Assembly (NCBI GenBank): GCA_003136515.1
Contig: PLEU01000117.1
Coordinates: 9,174-18,203 of the forward strand
Reading direction: 5' to 3'
Origin: Spartobacteria bacterium
GTDB taxonomy: Bacteria; Verrucomicrobiota; Verrucomicrobiae; Chthoniobacterales; UBA6821
DNA length: 9,030 bases
This document shows positions 1-6,211 of the stretch, piece by piece. Both the position numbers and the translations under genes were made by a program. Within the stretch, counting starts at the first letter, position 1, and every line of letters begins with the position of its first letter. The notes under the pieces were generated by a model. The model was not told the origin of the DNA, did not search any database, and worked only from the letters and a program-made list of their open reading frames with translations.

Positions 1-679
1 GCGTCGCCTGGGTAATTCCTGCCTCGAATCCACTCCTTGACTCTTCCGCGTTAGCGTCGGAATGACCGGCACTCACCGTGATCCCGTGACGAACAAGTTC
101 CCTAGTGAGCTCCAATGCTCCAGGGAGTTCGGGAGCCAAAGTCATCCGCTTGATTACAGCCTGATGTTTGAGCAATCCATGTGACTCTCCGGCAGTCGGG
201 TGTCGCAACATTTCACGGCGATGGGCCCCTTTGTGCCTAGGTGAAAAATACGGCCCTTCGAGATGAATCCCTGCAAGGCGCGTTTTATCATCTGATTTTT
301 GATATTCCTCCGCTGCATTTAGCACCTTCTCGATCTCCCCAAGAGTGGCGGCCACGGTTGTCAGCACCGCCAAAGTCGTCCCTCGTGTCGCATGGTAATT
401 CAGAATGGCATCGAAAGCACTTGGAGTTGATTCCATCGTATCCCTGCCGAGTGCGCCGTGACAGTGCAGGTCGATCAAGCCGGGTGAAAGATAATCATCT
501 TCGCAATCAACGATCTCGTCGCATCGCATCGCCTCCCCTTCCAGCATTCCGGAAAAATCGGGATAATCTTCCAAACACTCCAGCATCTCAATCACGCCTC
601 CCTGCACGATGATAAAACCTTCCCTGATGCCGCGCCCGGGAGGAAGGATGAGTCTGGCATTCTTAAAAAGTTTCCGCAT
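1..679 (-). CDS. nagA: N-acetylglucosamine-6-phosphate deacetylase (NagA), 3'-truncated by window edge
   Basis: Predicted cytoplasmic amidohydrolase that removes acetate from GlcNAc-6-P to give GlcN-6-P in amino-sugar catabolism and cell-wall recycling. An open frame starts at ATG 679 and stays open to the left edge, giving 226 codons of the roughly 380-400 usual for the family. Visible motifs: PGLIDLHCHG around residue 70 with the metal-binding pair H72/H74; GIHLEGPYFSPRHKGAH at 137-153 with the expected metal ligand E141; TLAPE at 180-184; and SAGHSDA at 203-209 with expected ligand H206. The remaining conserved His and the catalytic Asp lie outside the window. No signal peptide is visible. 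A weak purine stretch (AAGAG) lies about 8 bases before the ATG. The start is 43 bases after the stop of the SGNH gene, so co-transcription is likely. Known: the family is usually found with nagB or transport genes; none is visible here. Another carbohydrate-deacetylase substrate cannot be excluded. Confidence 0.93.
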   Translation of the reverse strand, partial: MRKLFKNARLILPPGRGIREGFIIVQGGVIEMLECLEDYPDFSGMLEGEAMRCDEIVDCEDDYLSPGLIDLHCHGALGRDTMESTPSAFDAILNYHATRGTTLAVLTTVAATLGEIEKVLNAAEEYQKSDDKTRLAGIHLEGPYFSPRHKGAHRREMLRHPTAGESHGLLKHQAVIKRMTLAPELPGALELTRELVRHGITVSAGHSDANAEESRSGFEAGITQAT

Positions 680-722
680 CTGATTCTCTTACCCGAGCGG
701 ATTTGACAGCGAAATATTATTG

Positions 723-1577
723 CTAACGAATGCCATTCTTGGAGAGTGCGTCATCCCAAGCATTTCCCAAGAGAATATAGCCCGCTGCGTTGGGATGAAG
801 TCCGTCTATACTCAGGGCATTGGTATTGAGAACCCCATTAGTGAAAAACGGACTGTAATTATCGACGAAATGGTAGTGCGGGCCATAGCTTGGAACATTC
901 GTTTTCAACCAGGAATTGAATGCTCCTATTTGTCGGTTCCAGTTATCGGTGTAGGAAGCATCAACAAGGATTCCATTGGTCACTGGAGTCACTGCACCTA
1001 CGAAGACACTAGTACTGGTTCGGTTCGTCTTTAACCACCTGAGAATGTCGGTCATGTAGTTTTCACCCGAAAGGTAGCTGTTGGTTGCTTCGTGGCCCTG
1101 ATAGATGTCGTTGATGCCTGCCATCAGGAGAACCACATCGGGGGTAACTGCCCCACGTCCCGTGCCTCCTCCACCGGTCAGCCAATACCCCCCCATATTA
1201 TCAGATCCACCATGAGGAAAGGGGGCCGGGCCAGTTGTGCCGGCAATATTCGTCCAGAGATTTCCAAGTGTATAGGCACCGTAGCCATTGTGCCCGGCAT
1301 CTCCTGCAGCTAGCAGCTTCGGCGAGGCATATTGAGCCGTGCTGGAAACACCAGTAAATTTGAAATCTACATGTCTAGCCGTGAGATCGGCAAATAACTG
1401 GTCACGATAACCAGATTGGTTCGGGGCATTCCCTATCCCTCCTCCGCATGTAATCGAATCTCCCATCGGCATGATCGTAACCAGAGCATTGGCCTTAGAA
1501 CAAATCAGCAAGAAAACAATGAGCAGAGCAACAGGGGGAAATCGATCAAATGGCTTCTGGCAGGTTGTAATCTTCAT
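723..1577 (-). CDS. Secreted SGNH/GDSL hydrolase, CE3-like (probable acetylxylan esterase)
   Basis: A 284-residue exported esterase. Residues 1-31 form a signal peptide: a basic start, a hydrophobic core around 15-26 (PPVALLIVFLLI), and probable cleavage after KANA. The mature protein opens directly with the SGNH fold. Block I is MPMGDSIT with nucleophile S41, the oxyanion Gly region is GHNGYG at 95-100, block III is AGIND with G154 and N156, and block V is DGLHP with D258 and H261. All catalytic positions are present. The layout (IMPxGDSIT, GYRxxL, a VDF strand, GHxG, PDVVLLxxGxND, VD, DGLHPN, GY) resembles carbohydrate esterase family 3 acetylxylan esterases; that assignment is inference. 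The ATG at 1577 sits 25 bases after the stop of the giant esterase gene, with no good Shine-Dalgarno sequence. The protein is clearly paralogous to the N-terminal domain of that neighbour. It has no accessory modules, so it probably acts as a free periplasmic or secreted enzyme. A G7 run encodes Met-Gly-Gly near residue 128. Confidence 0.9.
   Translation of the reverse strand: MKITTCQKPFDRFPPVALLIVFLLICSKANALVTIMPMGDSITCGGGIGNAPNQSGYRDQLFADLTARHVDFKFTGVSSTAQYASPKLLAAGDAGHNGYGAYTLGNLWTNIAGTTGPAPFPHGGSDNMGGYWLTGGGGTGRGAVTPDVVLLMAGINDIYQGHEATNSYLSGENYMTDILRWLKTNRTSTSVFVGAVTPVTNGILVDASYTDNWNRQIGAFNSWLKTNVPSYGPHYHFVDNYSPFFTNGVLNTNALSIDGLHPNAAGYILLGNAWDDALSKNGIR
1188..1194 (-). repeat. G7 homopolymer inside the small SGNH gene
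   Basis: Seven consecutive G on the coding strand encode Met-Gly-Gly of NMGGYWL, upstream of block III. The homologous NQGGYWL of the giant protein uses GGC GGG, so the run is not conserved between the paralogues. Confidence 0.85.
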
Positions 1578-1602
1578 GAATCACAAGGGGAGTGAATTAC
1601 CA

Positions 1603-4600
1603 TTATCTGGGAGTTGCGGCGGCCGGTGTGGAGTAGATGCTGAGATTCACTCCATCAGTATCCGCTACGACATAATAATAAGTCGTACCTGACACGACAT
1701 TCAGATCGGCGTACTTGGTGGAGGTGGTGGTCGCGATCTTGGTGTAGGGGCCTCCGCCGATCTTGGAGCGATAGATGGTGTAGAACTTCGCTCCACTCAC
1801 TGCCGCATAAGTAAGGGTCACCGATTTGGTTGCGGCTGCGGCACTTAGAGTGGCCGGGGCATTTGGCAGTAGGGTCAGCGTCGCTATGGAGCTTGTGAGC
1901 GCACCGTAGGGATTACTCACCACCACATCATAGATGCCACTTGCCAGCACATTGGTGAGAGAGAGACTGGAGTTGGTGGCTCCGATGATCGGGGTGTTCG
2001 TGCCAGCATACCACTGATAGATTAGGGGAGCAGACCCCGCAGCCAATACTGTGAATGATGCAGATGAACCTGCATTGGTTGTTATGGCAACAGGCTGTCT
2101 TGTAAGGGAGGGTGCGACTTGGGGTGTATAAGCTGCAGCCCAGCGCTGACCAATGGTTACGGTCTGGTCGGCGTTGTAGTGAATATTATTATCGGCAAAG
2201 CCATTGGTCATATCGTCCGTTGTGACAAACTTCACATTGGGATCGGAATTGGCCAGGGTCGTCATGGCTGCGTTCACCTCCGCCACTCCTACTTGGTTGG
2301 TGGCAAAAGCCGGCATGTTCGAGTTGATCTGCGTCAACACAAATTCGAGATTAGGAACCTGAAGATCGGAACGGATATCTTTGACGAAATTTGCAATGTC
2401 GTTGGTGTAATTGGTTGGATTTGCTCCTGCGTCGGTTTCACCCTGCAGCCAGAAGAAGCCCTTAATAGTAGGAACATACCCTTGGGCAGTTAGCTGCTGG
2501 AGACTGTTAGTGATCTTTGTGATCATCAGGGGATAGAGATAGTTGGCTGATTTCTGAAACTCTGTGTCCAGATTTGCGCCACCAGAGGCAAACTTGATGA
2601 TAGCCAGCTGATTTCCAAACCGCGTGGCCAGATCACTTCCGTCAGAAAGTTCAGGACCGAATCCGGTGAAGTTGCTCACGTGGCCAGCGCCGTCCGGTGA
2701 AAGCTGGCCTATGGTTCCCGTGCTGTAGCTTGCTGCACCGACCAAGGCTGCCTGATAAGCAAACAAAGCGCGGCTGTCAGGCGAGTTAGCATAGTGAACG
2801 TTAGTCTGGCTCAGATTAGCAACATTGGCATACCAGCCATGCTCATTGGACTGACCTGCACAAACGTAAACATCAATTGGTGTGCCGTTGGTGTGACCCG
2901 CAACGACACTGGCGACCACGGACACGTTGTCAAAATCGCTGTAGGAATCCGCTGCGGGAGCACCCTGCGAGAGAACAATTTCCAAATGCTGCCCAAGTCC
3001 CGGGGGATTTGTGCCTGTTGTGAAACTACGTGCCGTAGTCGCGAAGGTCCCGGGAGCGGCAACGTTGTTGTAAACCCCGACCCAATCGCCGACCAGAGTC
3101 CCATTGGTGGTCTCCAAAAGAATATTGTACCCCCCCCAACTTCCGCTGCTGCGGTTGCCTGTCTGCACTGAAACAGTGTAGGTTGTATTGGCCTGCAAAG
3201 TATTGGTGAGGATCTGGCTTACAGTTGGGTTGGCAACACCGTCACCCGAGAAAGTAAATAGTGCATTTGTACCCGAGTAACCGTTCGACGCAGTGTAAGA
3301 TCCCAAAGCCGCAGGGTTAATCAAACCGACATAACTGGAGCTATTCGTTCCACCAACGATCCATCCTGTTGGATTAACGATTTCATAGCCGGGGGCACTA
3401 GCTCCAGTGATTGTATCACTCTCAAAGCCAGCATTCACGATAGGGAGTAGCGTCCCAGGTTGAATGCGCAAGGTGGCTGCCGGTGTGCTAGTCACGGAGC
3501 CATAGCTGTTGGTAACTTTCACCTGATAGGCAGCGGCCAGATTTGAATTCACGTTGGAAAGGTTTAGCGTACTGCTATTTGCACCGGAAACCTGCCCCCC
3601 ATTGACAAGATTGGTGTACGGGCCGCCAGCCGGACCTGCTTGCCATTGGTATCCAAGCGGAATTGATCCGAAAGCACCCACGCTGAAGGAAGCGTTCTGA
3701 CCAGTATAAACGGACTGTGACACCGGTTGAACAGTAATGACGGGAGCGGAGGCGGAGGACTGAGTTAATGACGCATTACCAAAATCAAGGGCCGCAGCGC
3801 CAGCTGTGCTCGGCATATTCACTCCAATAATGATATCTCCATCGCCACCTTCACTGCCGGTGGCTGTATAACCCAATGTCCGGCTGGTGAATGTTCCTAG
3901 TGTCAGACTGTTGCTGGAGATCGTCTGGGACGCAATCGGAGTGAGATTCGAATTATAGAAGGACATGGTAGCCCCTGTTGGGAATGGGCTATTTTCCAAG
4001 CCGAAAAACGCAGTAAAATTGTAAGTGACCCCGGCTACATACTTAATGCCTGTATCTTGATATACCACTCCGGATCCGCCTCCCTGATAGGCATAGATTT
4101 GGCAGTAGTTGGGGCCATTCAAGCCTGGAACGGGAATGTTGGTAAAGCCTCTACCATCCGCTGCACTTGGATTTACCAGAGCCACAACGGCACTAGAAAC
4201 TCCAGAAGCACTCCATCCGGTAGGTGCTGCTGTTCCCAAATTTACATAACTCCCGCTGGGAACACTCTGCGAACTGAAAGTGTTATTCGCGACGGGAATG
4301 GAAACCGGTGTCGTGGCCGACTGGATGGTAAGACTGGCTATGGAACTTGTGGTGAAACCGTAGGGGTTGGACACGACCACATCGTAGCTGCCACTGCTCT
4401 CAACATTGCTCAGGGTAAGTGCTGCATTGGTGGCTCCGGCAATCAGGGTGTTCGTATTTGCATACCACTGATAACTCACAGGAGAGGTTCCGGTGGCAAC
4501 GACCGTGAAGGATACAGTGCTCCCCGGAGCGGTCGTTTTGGAGACGGGTTGCGTCGTGATGGAGGGAGCGAGCGTATTGCTGACAACCAATCGCACATTG

Positions 4601-6072
4601 TCGAAATCGAAGGCTGCAGCACCAGCGGTGGCCGGAACGTTGAATCCCACAATGAGGTCGCCATTGCCTCCCTCAGTGCCGGTGCCGTTATAAGTAAGAG
4701 TGACATCGTTGAACTGGCCCAGTGTCAGGTTACTGGTCACGATGGTTTTGGCCACGACCGGTGTCAGATTGGAGTTGTAGAAGCCCATGGAACTCCCTGT
4801 TGGAAAGGCTGAATTTTCCATTCCGAAAGCCGCTGTTACGCTATAAATCGTGCCTGAGTGGTATTGCACTCCCGTATCCTGATAGACCATGGCGGTGCCT
4901 CCTGCCTGGTAGGCATAGATCTGGCAATAGTTGAGGCCATCAAGGCCGAGCACTGGAATCCGCGAAAAACCTCTTCCATCATTAGTGCTGGGATTCACCA
5001 ACGCAACAACCGCGCCGGAGACGTTGGCAGAGGACCAGTAAATCGGAAAACTGCTACCAAAGTTCGTGTAAGTCCCGAAAGGTATTGGCTGATCCTCAAA
5101 GGAATAGTTGCAATTAGGTACATTGGAATTGAGTCCCGGTGTTCCCGTAACCCCATGGGCCTTAAGTGCCGCATACCAGATATTTCCCTCGTTGTAATAG
5201 CCTGCCGTATCCGGATGCATGCCATCCTCCGTCATGAGGTCAGGGTCGATCACCCCATTGGTGCGAACGGCCGCTGCGGTATCGACAAAAATGGCGTTGG
5301 TATTAAAATTTGTGATGCTTGTTGGAAGCCAAGCATTAAATAAGGCTACCGCATTGGTGAGATTTGAATAGTTGGTTGCACTGATCACAGTCCCCACAAA
5401 TGTGTTGGCATTGGTTGGTACGAACCCCATGAGTGAACCTACAAAGACACGAGTGTTCGGACGATAGGTGCCGAACCAGGTTAGTACATTACTCATGTTG
5501 GTTTCAGCAGCCAGCTGAGCATTAAGATAACTCACCCCGTTGATAACCGTTGAACCAGTCGTACACCCAAAAAAGAGGTCATTGACTCCTGCCATCAGGA
5601 GGACGATGTCGGGATAAACCGGCCCTCGGGATACACCCAAACTGGCGTTGGTAGTTCCAGTTAGCCAATACCCGCCTTGATTCGAAGTGCCAACGTAACC
5701 AAAACCAGATTCGTAGGGTTGATAAGCTCCTCCCGGAAATGTGCCGGCAAGGTTTGTACATATATTCCCGAGAGTCCAACTGCCAAAGCCGTTACCCTCC
5801 GGCGCATAGACCAGTACCGGATCTGGTGGACTGGTCGGATAGGGGGCGACACCCGTGAAGGTAAAATTCACATGCTGGGCCGTCAGATCTATATAGAGTT
5901 GGTCACGATAGGCCGACTGATCTTCCGGTAAATTCTCACCTCCTCCTGCCGTGATGGAGTCGCCAAGTGGCATGATCTGAAGCTGCGCCCTAGCAGAGGA
6001 GAATGAGATAAGGGCAGAGAGAAAGAGGGATACCGTGGTCAGGACGATACCACGGTTTTGTACGAAATTCAT
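1603..6072 (-). CDS. Giant secreted dual esterase: SGNH (CE3-like) + SASA (CE6-like) with Ig-like, jelly-roll-like and Fn3 modules
   Basis: About 1489 residues from ATG 6072. An in-frame TTG at 6081 would add three residues, but the ATG gives a normal signal peptide (residues 1-29, cleavage after SARAQ). Domains in order: SGNH hydrolase about 30-309 with GDSIT (S39), AGVND (G162, N164) and DGMHP (D283, H286); unnamed beta-rich module A1 about 318-497; Ig-like 1 at 501-584; module A2 at 590-770, clearly homologous to A1; Ig-like 2 at 775-871; a divergent jelly-roll-like module B at 874-1055 that opens with a PIVNAGFES-type motif; SASA-type esterase 1063-1315 with AGQSN (S1075), WLQGETD (E1212) and NNIHYN (H1298); Ig-like 3 at 1319-1402; Fn3-like 1404-1489. 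No PEP-CTERM, LPXTG or autotransporter tail is seen. Inferred role: deacetylation of xylan or another acetylated glycan, with the accessory modules binding the substrate or the cell surface. The SASA Asp-His spacing is unusual. Domain borders are approximate; the individual A and B modules may be carbohydrate-binding, which is not shown. Confidence 0.9.
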   Translation of the reverse strand: MNFVQNRGIVLTTVSLFLSALISFSSARAQLQIMPLGDSITAGGGENLPEDQSAYRDQLYIDLTAQHVNFTFTGVAPYPTSPPDPVLVYAPEGNGFGSWTLGNICTNLAGTFPGGAYQPYESGFGYVGTSNQGGYWLTGTTNASLGVSRGPVYPDIVLLMAGVNDLFFGCTTGSTVINGVSYLNAQLAAETNMSNVLTWFGTYRPNTRVFVGSLMGFVPTNANTFVGTVISATNYSNLTNAVALFNAWLPTSITNFNTNAIFVDTAAAVRTNGVIDPDLMTEDGMHPDTAGYYNEGNIWYAALKAHGVTGTPGLNSNVPNCNYSFEDQPIPFGTYTNFGSSFPIYWSSANVSGAVVALVNPSTNDGRGFSRIPVLGLDGLNYCQIYAYQAGGTAMVYQDTGVQYHSGTIYSVTAAFGMENSAFPTGSSMGFYNSNLTPVVAKTIVTSNLTLGQFNDVTLTYNGTGTEGGNGDLIVGFNVPATAGAAAFDFDNVRLVVSNTLAPSITTQPVSKTTAPGSTVSFTVVATGTSPVSYQWYANTNTLIAGATNAALTLSNVESSGSYDVVVSNPYGFTTSSIASLTIQSATTPVSIPVANNTFSSQSVPSGSYVNLGTAAPTGWSASGVSSAVVALVNPSAADGRGFTNIPVPGLNGPNYCQIYAYQGGGSGVVYQDTGIKYVAGVTYNFTAFFGLENSPFPTGATMSFYNSNLTPIASQTISSNSLTLGTFTSRTLGYTATGSEGGDGDIIIGVNMPSTAGAAALDFGNASLTQSSASAPVITVQPVSQSVYTGQNASFSVGAFGSIPLGYQWQAGPAGGPYTNLVNGGQVSGANSSTLNLSNVNSNLAAAYQVKVTNSYGSVTSTPAATLRIQPGTLLPIVNAGFESDTITGASAPGYEIVNPTGWIVGGTNSSSYVGLINPAALGSYTASNGYSGTNALFTFSGDGVANPTVSQILTNTLQANTTYTVSVQTGNRSSGSWGGYNILLETTNGTLVGDWVGVYNNVAAPGTFATTARSFTTGTNPPGLGQHLEIVLSQGAPAADSYSDFDNVSVVASVVAGHTNGTPIDVYVCAGQSNEHGWYANVANLSQTNVHYANSPDSRALFAYQAALVGAASYSTGTIGQLSPDGAGHVSNFTGFGPELSDGSDLATRFGNQLAIIKFASGGANLDTEFQKSANYLYPLMITKITNSLQQLTAQGYVPTIKGFFWLQGETDAGANPTNYTNDIANFVKDIRSDLQVPNLEFVLTQINSNMPAFATNQVGVAEVNAAMTTLANSDPNVKFVTTDDMTNGFADNNIHYNADQTVTIGQRWAAAYTPQVAPSLTRQPVAITTNAGSSASFTVLAAGSAPLIYQWYAGTNTPIIGATNSSLSLTNVLASGIYDVVVSNPYGALTSSIATLTLLPNAPATLSAAAATKSVTLTYAAVSGAKFYTIYRSKIGGGPYTKIATTTSTKYADLNVVSGTTYYYVVADTDGVNLSIYSTPAAATPR
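2128..2886 (-). other. SASA / CE6-like esterase domain within the giant protein
   Basis: Domain-level annotation of residues 1063-1315 of the giant protein. It begins with DVYVCAGQSNEHG, the block I equivalent of the family with the nucleophile in GQSN. It continues with FGPELSDG, IIKFASGGANL and FFWLQGETDA, and ends with IHYNADQTVTIGQRWA. This order is that of sialate O-acetylesterase/CE6 enzymes. The Asp normally three residues before the catalytic His is an Asn, with an Asp one residue further upstream. Confidence 0.8.
3130..3137 (-). repeat. G8 homopolymer inside the giant esterase gene
   Basis: Eight consecutive G on the coding strand encode the Trp-Gly-Gly of SWGGYN in jelly-roll-like module B. 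The reading frame is open as written. A slip here would remove the SASA, third Ig-like and Fn3-like domains while leaving the SGNH half. Confidence 0.9.
3460..4305 (-). repeat. Second copy of the jelly-roll-like module plus Ig-like pair (A2-Ig2) inside the giant esterase
   Basis: The partner of the repeat at 4321-5121. Module A2 occupies about 3763-4305, and its Ig-like module 3460-3750. Ig2 is longer (it carries an AGPAGGPYTNL insertion before the NSSTLNLSNV strand) and less similar to Ig1 than the more distant Ig3 (1867-2118) is. This suggests that Ig modules were copied or exchanged independently of module A. Confidence 0.8.
4321..5121 (-). repeat. First copy of the jelly-roll-like module plus Ig-like pair (A1-Ig1) inside the giant esterase
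   Basis: An internal coding repeat of about 267 residues. Module A1 (about 4582-5121) shares ordered landmarks with the copy at 3460-4305: VVALVNPS..DGRGF, YCQIYAYQ, VYQDTG, FPTG, FYNSNLTP, a TG.EGG.GD stretch and ATAGAAA or STAGAAA. It is followed by an Ig-like module (4321-4572) with the pattern ITTQPVS, YQWYANTNT, LTLSNV, YDVVVSNPYG. The similarity is clear in protein but diverged in DNA, so the duplication is not recent. Confidence 0.85.
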
Positions 6073-6211
6073 AGATTCCAAGGGGTATGGGGGGTCTCCG
6101 GATTCAGGTGCTCATCCTCTTGGAGAGAAATATATCATCAAAGAGATTGGCAAAAAATCCAACTAATAAAGGATCCCCACAGAAAAGAGAATAGCAACTG
6201 CAGGGCAGGCC
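6073..6211 (-). promoter_or_regulatory. Longest intergenic gap: leader of the giant esterase gene, possible weak promoter
   Basis: A non-coding stretch of about 139 bases between the GH43 stop and the ATG of the giant gene, the largest gap in the window and the likeliest place for a second promoter. On the minus strand, TTGGAT (6157-6162) and GATGAT (6134-6139) are separated by 17 bases, with only 3/6 and 4/6 matches to the sigma-70 consensus, so this is a weak suggestion. An AGGGC/GCCCT inverted repeat lies just after the GH43 stop, but no T run follows it. Read-through from the xylosidase genes remains possible. Confidence 0.25.

Noticed and set aside
241..612. A plus-strand open frame of 123 codons at the left end.
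   Set aside because: It is antisense to the NagA frame, which carries all the expected family motifs; the plus-strand translation (Arg, Ser and Pro rich) resembles a shadow.
1578..1602. A possible small hairpin (TCAC/GTGA) in the gap between the giant and the small esterase genes.
   Set aside because: Only about four pairs with a mismatch; too weak to call an attenuator or terminator.
4057..4812. A 251-codon plus-strand open frame, and others on the plus strand over the giant gene (2119-2493, 2794-3171, 4858-5343).
   Set aside because: They lie antisense to a continuous coding region with recognisable domains, have low-complexity shadow-like translations and match no family I know.
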